The notes under the pieces are model-generated. The model saw only the letters and a list, made by a program, of their open reading frames with translations. It did no database searches and was not told where the DNA came from. A stretch of DNA of 64,000 nt from Micromonospora echinospora. GTDB taxonomy: Bacteria > Actinomycetota > Actinomycetes > Mycobacteriales > Micromonosporaceae. The DNA lies in NCBI RefSeq assembly GCF_900091495.1, contig NZ_LT607413.1:310001-374000 (forward strand), read 5' to 3'. Of this stretch, positions 55,129 to 64,000 are shown one piece after another (positions within the stretch are counted from its first letter, which is position 1; every line of letters starts with the position of its first letter). The position numbers were made by a program, and so were the translations under genes.

Positions 55129-56364
55129 TCAGTCGGTCGTCGCGGCTGTCCCGGTGCCCGGCAGGGCGGCGGTGGTGACCACGGCGGAGGCGCTGACCAC
55201 CGGGGTGGCGTCCGCCGCCGGCAGGGTCACCGTGACCTCCAGGCCCCCGCCCGGCTGGGCGATCACCCGGACGCTGCCGCCGTGCGCGTCGCAGACCGCC
55301 CGGACGATGGAGAGGCCGAGCCCCGAACCGCGCGCCCCGGTCCGCTCCCGCCCGCCACGCCGGAACGGCTCGAACAGCCCCGGCACGTCGGCCTGGTCCA
55401 CCTCGAAGCCGGTGTTGCCGACGACCAGCCAGGACTCCCGCCCGTCGGAGCCGGTGCGCACCCAGAGCCGGCCGTGCAGGTGGTTGTAGCGCACCGCGTT
55501 CTCGATCAGGTTGCCGGCGAGCCGGCCGAGCAGGCCGGGGTCGCCGACCACCGGAGCGGGCTCCAACGCGGTCTCCACCCGCAGCTTGATCCGCTCCACC
55601 TCCCGGCGGACCGCCGACAGCGCGCCGGCGGTGCCGTCGGCCAGGTCGCACTCGGTCTTGCGGCCCAGCCGACGCCCCGCCTGGGCCTCGCTGCGGGCCA
55701 GCACCAGCAGCGCGTCAACCAGGCCGTTGGCCCGCTCGGAGGCGTCCCGGACGACGGTGGCCATCCGGCGGAACTCGGCGGTGTCCGCCTCGTCGTCGGA
55801 GAGCGTCACGTCGATCTCGGTCCGCATCACCGCCAGCGGTGTGCGCAACTCGTGGGAGGCGTTGGCGACGAACCGTTTCTGCGCCTCGAACGCCTCGGCG
55901 ATCCGGTCCAGCATCGCGTCGAAGGTCTTGGCCAGCTCGGCCACCTCGTCGTCGGCCCCGGAGTAGCCGATCCGCTGGTCCAGGGTGGCCTCGCCGAGCC
56001 GGCGGGCGGTGGAGGTGACCTGGTGCAGCGGACGCAGCGCCCGGCCGGCCACGGCGTACGCGCCGGCCACCCCGACCACGCTGATCGCCAGCAGGGCGAC
56101 CAGGCCCTTGGCGAGCAGTTCCCGGGACGCGGCGTCGACCAGCTGCCGCTGCCACTGCCCGGCGTCGAGGGTGCGCCCGTCGGCGAGCACCACGGTGGTG
56201 CCGGGCAGCAGCTCGTCGGTGGGCCGCAGCGCGTCGCGCACCAGCAGCCAGGCGAGCAGGACGAGGATCGCGCCCGCGCCGATCAGCAGGATGCCGTTGA
56301 GCAGGGTCAGCCGCAGCCGCAGCGTGGGCCGCAGCCGGGGACGGCGGGTGAGGTAGAGGGTCAT
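55129..56364 (-). CDS. Sensor histidine kinase
   Basis: 411 aa. Two transmembrane helices (about 20-43 and 88-107) enclose a small extracytoplasmic loop. A HAMP domain follows (GRALRPLHQVTSTARRLGE), then the dimerisation/phosphoacceptor region RFVANASHELRTPLAVM (H171). The ATPase domain has NLIENAVRYNH (N-box), and RGSGLGLSIVRAVCDAHGG (G-boxes). ATG 56364 overlaps the response-regulator stop (ATGA). The signal is unknown. Confidence 0.93.
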   Translation of the reverse strand: MTLYLTRRPRLRPTLRLRLTLLNGILLIGAGAILVLLAWLLVRDALRPTDELLPGTTVVLADGRTLDAGQWQRQLVDAASRELLAKGLVALLAISVVGVAGAYAVAGRALRPLHQVTSTARRLGEATLDQRIGYSGADDEVAELAKTFDAMLDRIAEAFEAQKRFVANASHELRTPLAVMRTEIDVTLSDDEADTAEFRRMATVVRDASERANGLVDALLVLARSEAQAGRRLGRKTECDLADGTAGALSAVRREVERIKLRVETALEPAPVVGDPGLLGRLAGNLIENAVRYNHLHGRLWVRTGSDGRESWLVVGNTGFEVDQADVPGLFEPFRRGGRERTGARGSGLGLSIVRAVCDAHGGSVRVIAQPGGGLEVTVTLPAADATPVVSASAVVTTAALPGTGTAATTD

Positions 56365-57029
56365 GACGGGTCTCCGGCGGTCCGGTAGCCGGCCCCGACC
56401 ACCGTCTCGATCAGCGGCGGGTCGCCGAGCTTCTTGCGCAGGGTCATCACGGTGACCCGGACGATGGTGGTGAACGGGTCGGTGTTGGCGTCCCAGACCC
56501 GTTCCAGCAGCTCCTCGCTGGAGACCACCGCGCCCCGGGCCTTGAGCAGCTCGCAGAGGACGCCGAACTCCTTGTTGGTCAGGTCGACCGTCGACCCGCC
56601 CCGGGTGACCACCCGGCGGGCCGGATCGAGCACCAGGTCGGCCAGCTCCAGCACCGGCGGCGCGGGCGGGGTGGCCCGCCGGCCGAGCGCCTGGACCCGG
56701 GCGACCAGCTCGTCGAAGGCGAACGGTTTGGGCAGGTAGTCGTCGGCTCCGAGCTGGAGCCCCTCCACCCGGTCGGAGACGGTGCCGCTGGCGGTGAGCA
56801 TCAGCACCCGGGTGAGGGTGCCGGAGGCGGCCAGCTCGGCGCAGATCTGGTCGCCGTGCACGCCGGGCAGGTCGCGGTCGAGGATGACCACGTCGTACCG
56901 GGTGACGAAGGCCATCTCGTGCCCGGCGTCCCCGTCGTACGCGACGTCGACCGCCATGCCCCGGCGGCGCAGTCCCCGCGCGATCGCGTCGGCGAGGTTG
57001 CGCTCGTCCTCGACCACCAGTACCCGCAT
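56361..57029 (-). CDS. OmpR/PhoB-type response regulator
   Basis: 222 aa. Receiver domain with acidic pair E8/D9 in VVEDERN, phosphoacceptor D51 in VVILDRDLPG and the conserved Lys in YLPKPFAFDEL. The winged-helix DNA-binding domain contains LTNKEFGVLCELLKARG, VVSSEELLERVW and TVMTLRKKLGDPPLIETV with GAGYR. ATG 57029 has GAGGAGG 6 nt upstream. It is first in a two-gene operon with the kinase and diverges from the C39-like gene. Confidence 0.93.
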   Translation of the reverse strand: MRVLVVEDERNLADAIARGLRRRGMAVDVAYDGDAGHEMAFVTRYDVVILDRDLPGVHGDQICAELAASGTLTRVLMLTASGTVSDRVEGLQLGADDYLPKPFAFDELVARVQALGRRATPPAPPVLELADLVLDPARRVVTRGGSTVDLTNKEFGVLCELLKARGAVVSSEELLERVWDANTDPFTTIVRVTVMTLRKKLGDPPLIETVVGAGYRTAGDPS

Positions 57030-57119
57030 TCCCGGCCTCCTCGCTGCTGCCCACCACAACCTAGTGTCGGCCGCCAAACGCGAGGTCGTCGCGGGCCTCC
57101 GGCACACCCCGCCGGGGCA

Positions 57120-57148
57120 TTGCAAAGAAACTTCGGGTACGCGATGCT
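57120..57148 (+). promoter_or_regulatory. Promoter of the C39-like gene
   Basis: TTGCAA (57120-57125), a 17-bp spacer and GATGCT (57143-57148), ending 9 nt before ATG 57158. No Shine-Dalgarno, so the message is probably nearly leaderless. Confidence 0.5.
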
Positions 57149-57157
57149 GCACGAAAC

Positions 57158-58465
57158 ATGTCTACGGATCGGACCGTGATGGCCGCAGCGACGCAGGGCC
57201 GGGACGTCGTCTACCGGGTCTTCCGGTTCCCGGCGGACCTCGACGACGGCGCGGTGCTCGGCGTACGACCCGGCGACGGCGGACTCGTCCTGGGCGGACC
57301 GCTCGCCGAGCTGGAGTACACCGACCCGCACACCGGCGTCCGCACCCGGTACGACGTGGGCCGCTGGACCTCCCCACCGGTCCGGGTCGGGTTCGGGGTC
57401 CACCAGGTGGTCCCCTCCTGGACCGCCGACACCCCGGCGGGCTGCTGGATCCAGGTGGAGATGTGCGGCTGGAGCGACGACGCCCCGGCCACCGACTGGT
57501 ACGTCCTGGCCCGGTGGGCCGCCGACGACGAGGGGATCCGCCGCACCTCCGTACCAGGGCAGCGGGACCAGCGGGCCGAGGTGGACACCGACACGCTGAC
57601 CGTGACCGGCGCGGCGGCGACCGGCTGGCAGGTGCGGGTGACCCTGGCCCGCCCGGTCGGCAGCACCGTCGGGCCGACCCTGCGGACGGTCGGCGTGGTC
57701 GCCTCCGGTCCCCGCCCGACGGCTCCCCCACCCGCGCCCACGGCCCCCACCCCGGTGCGGGCGGACGGCACCGGGCCGGCGCCAACCGACGCGACCGGGC
57801 CTGCCCGCACCGACGGCACGGAGCGGAACGCGGCGACGGGTGAGCCGGCGGCGCGTGGCCGGGTGCTGGCGGTGCCGACGTTCTCGCAGCGGCTGCACGC
57901 CGGCCACCACCCCCACTGGGGCGGTGGCGGGGACTCCTGGTGCAGCCCGACCTGCGTCGCCATGGTGCTGGCCTACTGGGATGTCGGCCCCACGCCCGAC
58001 GAGTACACGTGGGTGGACCCGGCCGACCCCCGCCCGGAGGTCGACCACGCCGCCCGGCACTGCTACGACCACGCCTACCGGGGCGCGGGCAACTGGCCCT
58101 TCAACACCGCCTACGCCGGCCGCTACCGCATGGACGCCTTCGTCACCCGGCTGCGGTCGCTGGCCGAGGCGGAACGGTTCGTCGCCGCCGGGGTTCCGCT
58201 GGTGGTCTCCGCCGCGTTCCGTACCGGTGACGTGCCCGGCCTCGACTACGACACCAAGGGACACCTGATCGTGCTGGTCGGTTTCACGCCCGACGGCGAC
58301 CCGGTGCTCAACGACCCGTACGCCTCGGACGACGCCGGGGTGCGCCGGACCGTCGACCGCCACCGGTTCACGGTGGCCTGGCAGCAGGGCAGCGGCGGGG
58401 TGGCGTACGTCATCCGCCCGCCCTCGGTGCCGCTGCCGCCGCCGCCCGCCCAGCCGAACTGGTGA
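57158..58465 (+). CDS. C39-like peptidase family protein
   Basis: 435 aa. The N-terminal 180 residues form a beta-rich domain (VFRFPADLDDGAVLGVRPGD, YDVGRWTSPPVRVGFGVHQV). A Pro/Thr/Ala linker (about 185-230) joins it to a papain-like C39 domain: VPTFSQRLHAGHHP, DSWCSPTCVAMVLAYW with C262, DTKGHLIVLVGF with the active-site His and VLNDPYASDD. No signal peptide is seen, which is unusual for a C39-type protein. Start alternatives are GTG 57176 and ATG 57179. It diverges from the response regulator gene. Confidence 0.8.
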   Translation: MSTDRTVMAAATQGRDVVYRVFRFPADLDDGAVLGVRPGDGGLVLGGPLAELEYTDPHTGVRTRYDVGRWTSPPVRVGFGVHQVVPSWTADTPAGCWIQVEMCGWSDDAPATDWYVLARWAADDEGIRRTSVPGQRDQRAEVDTDTLTVTGAAATGWQVRVTLARPVGSTVGPTLRTVGVVASGPRPTAPPPAPTAPTPVRADGTGPAPTDATGPARTDGTERNAATGEPAARGRVLAVPTFSQRLHAGHHPHWGGGGDSWCSPTCVAMVLAYWDVGPTPDEYTWVDPADPRPEVDHAARHCYDHAYRGAGNWPFNTAYAGRYRMDAFVTRLRSLAEAERFVAAGVPLVVSAAFRTGDVPGLDYDTKGHLIVLVGFTPDGDPVLNDPYASDDAGVRRTVDRHRFTVAWQQGSGGVAYVIRPPSVPLPPPPAQPNW

Positions 58466-58496
58466 CCGCCCGGCTCAATCCGGCACGTCGCGGACA

Positions 58497-58519
58497 CCGG
58501 CCGGGCGTCGCCCGGCCGG
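58497..58519. terminator. Bidirectional hairpin between convergent genes
   Basis: CCGGCCGGG (58497-58505), a 5-nt loop and CCCGGCCGG (58511-58519), located between the convergent C39-like and propeller genes. Confidence 0.6.
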
Positions 58520-58576
58520 GCGTCGCTGCCGGGGCGTCGGCCTGATGCCGGCTGGGCAGCGGCCCCGGTCACCCGG

Positions 58577-59872
58577 TCAGTGCGGCAGCCACCAGAGGCG
58601 GAACGAGCCGTCCAGCTGCTGGCACAGCAGCAACTCGGGGTAGAAGCGGCAGCCGCCGTGGCTGCCCGGCAGCACGTCCAGGATCCGGGGTCGGCCGCGC
58701 ACGACGTCGAGTTCGGCCACCAGCAGTCCCCGGTCCCGGATCTCCCGGGAGACGATCGGCGGCCCACCCTCGACCGGCGTCTGCAACCCGTTCCAGCTGC
58801 CCAGGTTGGCCAGCTCCCGGCCGGTCGCGAGGTCCAGCAGGACGACCTCCTCCCGAACCGGACTGACCGACGTGGTCGCCACCAGCCGGTCCCCGACCGG
58901 GAAACCCGCCAGCCACCGGGGGTCGTGCCACACGGTCCGGCCGGTCGCCCGGTCCAGCGCCCGCACCCCACCGGCCTGCTCCCAGGAGCACAGCAACGCG
59001 GTGCCGCACGACGTGACGTACGCCACCGAGGGCAGGTCGACCGTCCAGCGCCGGTCCAGCCGATCCAACCCGTACGCGGTCAGCGTGGGCGGATCGATCC
59101 GGACGGCCAGCAGCAGGTCGCCGGTCACCTGACCGCCCACACCGACGTCCGGGGCGCCCAGGTCGACGGGCGCGCCGGCCAGGAGCCGACCGGTGTCGGC
59201 GTCCCGCACCTCGATCCGCCCCGACGGGAGAATCCACACCAGCCGGTCGATCCCCCGCTCCGCGAAGCGGTGGTCGGTCCAGGTGGGACGCCCGGGCACC
59301 GACCAGAACACCGACCCGGTCGCCGGGTCGACCACCCGGACCGACTGCCCGTCCTCCCCCGAGCGAACGGTCAGCAGCACCCGGCCGCCCTCGGTCAGCA
59401 TCGGCGAGCCGGGCTGACGCCAGCGTTCCCGTCCGGTCGCGGTCTCCAGGGCGACGGTGAGCGCGCTTTCCCGTCCGCCGTCGTTGCTGGTCACCAGGAG
59501 GACCCCGGCGGCAGCGGCCATCGGCCAGATCCTCGGCGCGTCCGGCACCGTCCGCCGCCAGCGGGCGCGCAGCGTCGACGGCGCGGCCCGGCCGTCGTCG
59601 GGCAGGTCGTAGACGGTCAGTTCCCGGCCACCCGGCACGCCGCCGGAGCGGGGACCGACCACCACCAGTTGGTCACCGGCGAGGAACGCCTCGGCCCCGG
59701 CGCGACCGGGCACCGTCACCGAGACCCGTCCGGGTGCCGGCGCCGCCCCGGCCAGGGTGGCCAGGACGAGGCCGAGCACCAGCGCGACCCGCCAGGGCCG
59801 GGGCACCCCGGGGCGGGGCCGTACCGCCGGCTCCGGGTCGTCGCGCACCTCACCCAGATCGATCAGCGCCAT
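58577..59872 (-). CDS. Membrane-anchored PQQ-like beta-propeller protein
   Basis: 431 aa. A short cytoplasmic N-terminus, one transmembrane or signal helix (VALVLGLVLATLAGAAPA) and an extracytoplasmic repeat domain of PQQ/BamB-like blades. Recurrent elements are LETATGRERWRQPGSP, VDPATGSVFWSVPG, RDADTGRLLAG, LDRATGRTVWHD and LDLATGRELANLGSWNG. No PQQ-dehydrogenase active site is recognisable, so a scaffold or binding role is more likely. GGGGAGGG precedes ATG 59872. Confidence 0.8.
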   Translation of the reverse strand: MALIDLGEVRDDPEPAVRPRPGVPRPWRVALVLGLVLATLAGAAPAPGRVSVTVPGRAGAEAFLAGDQLVVVGPRSGGVPGGRELTVYDLPDDGRAAPSTLRARWRRTVPDAPRIWPMAAAAGVLLVTSNDGGRESALTVALETATGRERWRQPGSPMLTEGGRVLLTVRSGEDGQSVRVVDPATGSVFWSVPGRPTWTDHRFAERGIDRLVWILPSGRIEVRDADTGRLLAGAPVDLGAPDVGVGGQVTGDLLLAVRIDPPTLTAYGLDRLDRRWTVDLPSVAYVTSCGTALLCSWEQAGGVRALDRATGRTVWHDPRWLAGFPVGDRLVATTSVSPVREEVVLLDLATGRELANLGSWNGLQTPVEGGPPIVSREIRDRGLLVAELDVVRGRPRILDVLPGSHGGCRFYPELLLCQQLDGSFRLWWLPH

Positions 59873-59974
59873 CCGTGCCCTCCCCGCGCCCCGCCATCAC
59901 CACCGGGGTCCCGGCGCGCCGTCCGCTGTCCGCGATCGGCACCGGCGGCGGCAAAAGCGACAAGACCTCTCGCG

Positions 59975-59980
59975 TACGAT
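59975..59980 (+). promoter_or_regulatory. -10 element of the first polytopic paralogue
   Basis: TACGAT ends 8 nt before GTG 59989, placing the likely transcription start at or just before the start codon. Confidence 0.5.
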
Positions 59981-59988
59981 GGCGCGTC

Positions 59989-61878
59989 GTGGCTGTGCCG
60001 GTGGTAGACCCCTCGTTGAAGTCCGCGTCCGTGTCCGCTGCGGCCGACCCGCCGGAGGAGACCCGACCGGCGACCGGTCGGTTCGGCCGGGCCGACGCGT
60101 TGGCCATCGGAGCCTATGTGCTCCTCGGCGTTCTCGTGTGCCTGAACTACTGGGGGGACATCGAGAACCGGGTCTCCTCGCACCTGCCCACCGACCACAG
60201 CTGGTTCGAGTGGCTCTTCTCGCACGGCGCGTACTCCGTGCGCCACCTGGAGAACCCGCTCTTCTCGGAACGCCAGAACGCCCCGGACGGGGTGAACATG
60301 ATGGCGAACACCTCGCTGCTCGGGGTGACCCTGCCGCTGGCGCCGCTGACCCTCCTGCTCGGTCCGCAGGTGGTCTACGCCCTCTACCTGGGCGGGGCGC
60401 TGGCCGCCACCGCCGCCACGTCGTACTGGGTGCTCTCGCGTCGGCTCGTCCGTTCCCGGGCGGCGGCGTTCGTCGGCGGCGCGTTCCTCGGGTTCGCGCC
60501 GGGCATCGTGCACCACGCCAACGGGCAGCCCAACTTCGTCTCGAACTTCCTGCTACCGCTGATCGTGGCCCGGGTGCTCCGCCTCGGCGAGCCGGGCCGG
60601 TGGCGACGCAACGGTGTGGCGCTGGGGCTGCTGGTCGCGTACCAGATCTTCGTCAACGAGGAGATGCTGCTCCTCACGGCCCTCGCCTGCCTGGTGATCG
60701 TGGTCGTCTACGCGGTGTCGCGCTGGCGGTCCGCGCGGGCCCAGGCCGGCACCTTCCTGGCCGCCCTCGGCCTCGGCGGCGGGCTGGCGCTGCTGCTGAC
60801 CGCGTACCCGATCTGGTTCCAGTTCAACGGCCCGCAGTCCTACCGCGGCCTCCAGGGTGGCGTCTTCCACAGCTGGGGCGAGGACCTGGCCGCCTTCGTC
60901 ACCTTCGCTCGGGACACCCTGGCCGGGGACCCGGCGGTGGAGAAGACCATCGGGCTGACCGAACAGAACACCTGGTTCGGCTGGCCGGTGGTGCTCGTCA
61001 CGCTGGCGGCGATCGTGCTGCTCTGGCGGCGTTCCCTGGCCGCGCGGATCGCGGCGGTGCTGGTGGCGGTCTTCACCGTGGCGTCGCTCGGCCCCCGGAT
61101 CCGGCTGAACGGCGTGGAGACCGAGGTCTACGGCCCCTGGCACTACATCCCCGACGACCTGCCGCTGGTCGAGATGATGATGCCCACCCGGCTCACCCTG
61201 GTGGTGACCGGCGCGGTCGGCGTCCTGCTCGCGCTCGCCTGGGACGCGGCCGACCGGAGCGGCCGGGGCGTCCCGGCGGCCGACGCCGACGGCCAGCCGG
61301 CCGACGCCGAACCCGGCGTCACGGACTCCGGTACGGCCACCGCCAGAGCCCGCCGCCGCTGGGTACGCCCCGTCGGGTGCGCCGCCGTCGCGCTGGCGGT
61401 GCTGCCGCTGGTCCCCCGGCCGCTGCCGGCCCAGCAGATCGACCCGCCGCCCACGTTCATCACGTCCGGCGCCTGGCGGACGTACGTGCCCGACGGCCGG
61501 ACGCTGGTGCCGGTGCCCGTCCCGAGCAACGTGCACGGCCTCTCCACGCTGCGCTGGAGCGCGCTGACCCGGCACGAGTTCCCGGTGCCCGGCGGCTACT
61601 TCATCGGCCCCGGCCCGAACGACGAGGGCATGTTCGGCGCGCCGAACCGCCCGACCAGCACCCTGATCTACTCCACGATGGACAAGGGTGCGGCGCCGGA
61701 GCTGACCGACGAGGACCGCCGCCGGGCCGTCGAGGACCTGCGCTACTGGCGGGCCTCGGTGGTGGTGCTCGGCGCGCATCCCCGCGAGGCGGCGCTGCGC
61801 GACCTGATGACCGGTCTGCTCGGCGAGCCCCGCCGGGTCGACGACGTGTGGCTCTGGGACGTCCGTCCCCTGGTCTGA
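59989..61878 (+). CDS. Polytopic membrane protein, GT-C glycosyltransferase-like, paralogue 1
   Basis: 629 aa. Roughly ten or more hydrophobic segments with a large first extracytoplasmic loop after TM1, containing SSHLPTDHSWFEWLFSHGAY and NAPDGVNMMANTSLLG. FVNEEMLLLTALACL and GFAPGIVHHANGQPN are the best-kept motifs relative to the paralogue. A long soluble C-terminal part ends DDVWLWDVRPLV. The overall layout is that of GT-C-type membrane glycosyltransferases, but no donor-specific motif is certain. The start is set by the -10 spacing. Convergent with a paralogue 96 bp away. Confidence 0.7.
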   Translation: MAVPVVDPSLKSASVSAAADPPEETRPATGRFGRADALAIGAYVLLGVLVCLNYWGDIENRVSSHLPTDHSWFEWLFSHGAYSVRHLENPLFSERQNAPDGVNMMANTSLLGVTLPLAPLTLLLGPQVVYALYLGGALAATAATSYWVLSRRLVRSRAAAFVGGAFLGFAPGIVHHANGQPNFVSNFLLPLIVARVLRLGEPGRWRRNGVALGLLVAYQIFVNEEMLLLTALACLVIVVVYAVSRWRSARAQAGTFLAALGLGGGLALLLTAYPIWFQFNGPQSYRGLQGGVFHSWGEDLAAFVTFARDTLAGDPAVEKTIGLTEQNTWFGWPVVLVTLAAIVLLWRRSLAARIAAVLVAVFTVASLGPRIRLNGVETEVYGPWHYIPDDLPLVEMMMPTRLTLVVTGAVGVLLALAWDAADRSGRGVPAADADGQPADAEPGVTDSGTATARARRRWVRPVGCAAVALAVLPLVPRPLPAQQIDPPPTFITSGAWRTYVPDGRTLVPVPVPSNVHGLSTLRWSALTRHEFPVPGGYFIGPGPNDEGMFGAPNRPTSTLIYSTMDKGAAPELTDEDRRRAVEDLRYWRASVVVLGAHPREAALRDLMTGLLGEPRRVDDVWLWDVRPLV

Positions 61879-61901
61879 TCTGATCTGCCGCCCGCCCGGT
61901 G

Positions 61902-61963
61902 GGGTGGTTGCAGGGGTCCCTTCCTACCGCAATTCGCCGAGGAGGGGACCCCTGCAACCACCC
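61902..61963. terminator. Long hairpin between the two convergent paralogues
   Basis: 24-nt arms at 61902-61925 and 61940-61963 (beginning GGGTGGTTGCAGGGG) pair with a single mismatch across a 14-nt loop. The flanking CCGCCC and GGGCGG can extend the stem. This is the longest stem in the window and serves both genes. Confidence 0.8.
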
Positions 61964-61974
61964 GGGCGGATCGG

Positions 61975-63945
61975 TCAGTCGGCGCGGGTGGTGATCGGAC
62001 GGACGTCCCAGAGCCAGACGTCCCGTTCCCGCCGGGCCGGGCCGACGAGCTGCTCGACCGTCTGCCGCAGCGGCTCGACGTTCTTCTGGTCGACCGGCAA
62101 CACCATGATCGCCGCCCGCCAGTAGCGCAGCTCGTCCAGCGAGCGGCGACGCTCCCGGTCGTCCAGCTTCGGGGCGCGTCCGGTGGTCGCCACCTCCTGG
62201 AGGATTTCGCCCACCCCGCTGGGTCGGCCGCCGAACCGGCCCGGGTCACCGGTGTTGCCGTTGCGCGGCGCGAGGAAGTACCCGCCAGGGATCTTGAAGT
62301 CCAGGTTGGTCGAGGCGGCCCAGCGCATGCCGTGGGTGTTGCCCATGCTGGGGATCGGCACCGGCACCAGGGTCTGCTCCGTCGCGACGTAGCGCCGCCA
62401 CTGGTCGGAGGTGATGAAGTCCGGCACCGGCGGGCGGCTGGTCACCTTCAGCGGCATCGGGGCGATCGGCAGCAGCGCCATGACCAGGCCGGCGCCGACC
62501 AGGGTGCGGGTGTGCTGGGCCAGCGGACGCGTCGCCCAGGCCCGCTCGACGGCGATGGCGAGCAGGACGCCGATCACCACCGTCGTGATCATCCCGAACC
62601 GGGTGGGCACCACCGCGTCCAGCAGCGGCAGGTGGACCAGCCACTCCCACGGGCCGGTGAAGAGTTCCCGGTCCCACCAGGAGATCCGCTCCCCGAGCGA
62701 GAGCACGGCGTAGAAGACGCCGGTGACCGCGAGCGCCCGGACGACCAGCTCCCGGCGCAGCCAGAGCACGATGCCGACGGTGATCAGCGCCAGGCTCCAG
62801 CCGAAGAAGGCGTTCTCCTCGGAGTAGTTGGGGGCCAGGTTGGCGTTGGCCCGCTCGTTGCCGCCGAGGGTCGGCGAACCCGGCGTGACGAACGCCGCGA
62901 TGTCGTTGCCGTAGTCGCGGACCGCGTCGCTGAGCCCGTGGTACGCCATCGGGCCACCGAACTGGACGTAGAGCGGGTACGCCAGCAGCGACCCGGCGAC
63001 CAGGGTGCAGACGCCGAGCGCGACCGCCATCGGCCGCCAGGCGGTCGACCAGAGGTCCCGCCGCTGGGCGACCACGGCGATCAGGAAGATGCCGCAGGCC
63101 ATCGCGGTGAAGAGCAGGATCTCCTCGTTGATGAACGCCTGCCAGGTGACCAGCAGCGCCAGGATCACCCCGTCCCGGACCGGACGCCGGGAGCGGGTGA
63201 TCACCAGCACCCGCCAGACGATGAACGGCAGCAGCCACTGGGAGATGATGTTCGGGTGCCAGTTGGCGTGCGAGAGCATCGCCGGTGAGAACCCGCAGAA
63301 CCAGCCGCCCACCACGGCGGCCAGCGGGGTCCGCACGACGTGCCGCGAGAGCACGTAGTACCAGGTCGAGGCGGTGCCCGCCAGGGCCAGGGTGACCAGC
63401 ACCACGAAGGTCACCGCCGGGCCGAAGAGCAGCGTGATCGGCACCATCGGGATGCCGAGCGCCAGGATGGCCGTGTTGGCCATCAGGTTGACCCCGTCGG
63501 GGTAGTTGAACTGCTCGGTGTAGAACGGGAACTCGCCGTGCAGCACCACCCGCACCGAGTGGGCGAGGAAGAACTGCACCTGGGCCGGGTCGCTGCTGTA
63601 GAGCGAGGCGACCCGGCCTGCCGGGTCGACCCAGATCTGACTGGTCACCCAGATCGCGGCGAGCAGAAAGAGCCCGAAGACGCCGACGTCGCGCCGCCAG
63701 GTGGGCCAACGTCGCCGGCCGGCGGTGGTCCCCGCCGGGGCGCCGGGGGCGTCCGGGGTGTCGGCGTCCGTCCGGCTGGCCGTCGGGTTCCCGTCGGCCG
63801 TGGTCCCGTCGGCCGCTCCTCCGTCGGACGTCCGCTCGTCGACCGACCCGGCGGCGACCTGCCCGGTCGACGCTGTCGGGTCGCTCTCCGGGCCGGCGGT
63901 GGCGGATTCCAACGTGGATACCCCACGGGGCACGGCAGGCGTCAC
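61975..63945 (-). CDS. Polytopic membrane protein, GT-C glycosyltransferase-like, paralogue 2
   Basis: 656 aa. Same architecture as the convergent neighbour, with an Asp/Thr/Ala-rich cytoplasmic tail of about 75 residues. Shared landmarks are YPDGVNLMANTAILALG, GFSPAMLSHANWHPN, AFINEEILLFTAMACG, an IPGGYFLAPRNGN loop and the C-terminal RDVWLWDVRP. GTG 63945 is suggested by TAGACT (minus strand, 63955-63960) 9 nt upstream. The two genes are an inverted, convergent paralogue pair. Confidence 0.7.
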   Translation of the reverse strand: MTPAVPRGVSTLESATAGPESDPTASTGQVAAGSVDERTSDGGAADGTTADGNPTASRTDADTPDAPGAPAGTTAGRRRWPTWRRDVGVFGLFLLAAIWVTSQIWVDPAGRVASLYSSDPAQVQFFLAHSVRVVLHGEFPFYTEQFNYPDGVNLMANTAILALGIPMVPITLLFGPAVTFVVLVTLALAGTASTWYYVLSRHVVRTPLAAVVGGWFCGFSPAMLSHANWHPNIISQWLLPFIVWRVLVITRSRRPVRDGVILALLVTWQAFINEEILLFTAMACGIFLIAVVAQRRDLWSTAWRPMAVALGVCTLVAGSLLAYPLYVQFGGPMAYHGLSDAVRDYGNDIAAFVTPGSPTLGGNERANANLAPNYSEENAFFGWSLALITVGIVLWLRRELVVRALAVTGVFYAVLSLGERISWWDRELFTGPWEWLVHLPLLDAVVPTRFGMITTVVIGVLLAIAVERAWATRPLAQHTRTLVGAGLVMALLPIAPMPLKVTSRPPVPDFITSDQWRRYVATEQTLVPVPIPSMGNTHGMRWAASTNLDFKIPGGYFLAPRNGNTGDPGRFGGRPSGVGEILQEVATTGRAPKLDDRERRRSLDELRYWRAAIMVLPVDQKNVEPLRQTVEQLVGPARRERDVWLWDVRPITTRAD

Positions 63946-63954
63946 AGTCGGCGG

Positions 63955-63960
63955 AGTCTA
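63955..63960 (-). promoter_or_regulatory. -10 element of the second polytopic paralogue
   Basis: TAGACT on the minus strand, ending 9 nt before GTG 63945. The last 40 bp of the window show nothing else. Confidence 0.45.
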
Positions 63961-64000
63961 CCGGAGCTGAGAAAAGCCACGAAAACGGCGGGGACGCCCG

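Overview
The window is very GC-rich, uses GTG starts freely, and is packed with short intergenic gaps and 4-bp start/stop overlaps. Together with actinobacterial gene sets (bioB with a small Cys-rich auxiliary protein, a CebR/CebEFG cellobiose locus, DUF3000 next to hemE and an RNase D, coproporphyrin-type haem genes, a LigD polymerase domain with a separate ATP-dependent ligase) this points to a filamentous actinomycete, most likely Micromonosporaceae. That placement is inference from gene content. I see no rRNA, tRNA, CRISPR array, insertion sequence or prophage; this looks like ordinary chromosome.

Layout. 1-3.7 kb: a biotin locus, with bioF-bioD (minus) and a partial membrane gene diverging from bioB-bsaP (plus). 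3.7-5.2 kb: repeat-rich spacers holding two related hairpins around a DUF559-type gene. 5.2-8.2 kb: a secreted modular GH9 cellulase with a CebR box over its promoter. 8.5-15 kb: an aldehyde dehydrogenase, a VOC protein, a two-gene ACT/ACT-GNAT operon, and a phosphotransferase/acyl-CoA dehydrogenase pair. 15-21 kb: the cellobiose locus cebE-cebF-cebG-beta-glucosidase with cebR behind it, driven by a promoter bracketed by two CebR boxes. The cellulase about 7 kb away carries a third box, so the operators tie depolymerisation, uptake and hydrolysis together.

21-29 kb: a pRiA4b-type gene diverges from a tiny Cys-rich ORF coupled to a RibD-C reductase. A four-gene DNA-end-processing cluster follows: HerA-like ATPase, SbcD (Mre11), SbcC (Rad50) and a NurA-like protein. 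This reproduces the archaeal HerA-Mre11-Rad50-NurA set. 29-41 kb: small repair and housekeeping genes (spermidine-synthase-like protein, AlkA, ATP-dependent ligase, LigD polymerase domain, MsrB, GNATs, a lamin-tail protein), interrupted by 7-bp tandem repeats. 41-49 kb: hemE-hemY-hemQ, DUF3000, a Pro-rich membrane protein, a membrane-anchored HtrA-like protease and RNase D. 49-55 kb: fadA-fadB, then a tandem duplication of a small membrane protein and a VOC protein. 55-64 kb: a two-component system, a C39-like protein, a PQQ-type propeller, and two convergent paralogous polytopic membrane proteins.

Two genome-style signals recur. Many monocistronic genes lack a Shine-Dalgarno sequence and instead have a -10-like hexamer ending about 6-7 nt before the start codon, which suggests leaderless transcription. 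Several spacers are built from heptanucleotide tandem repeats.
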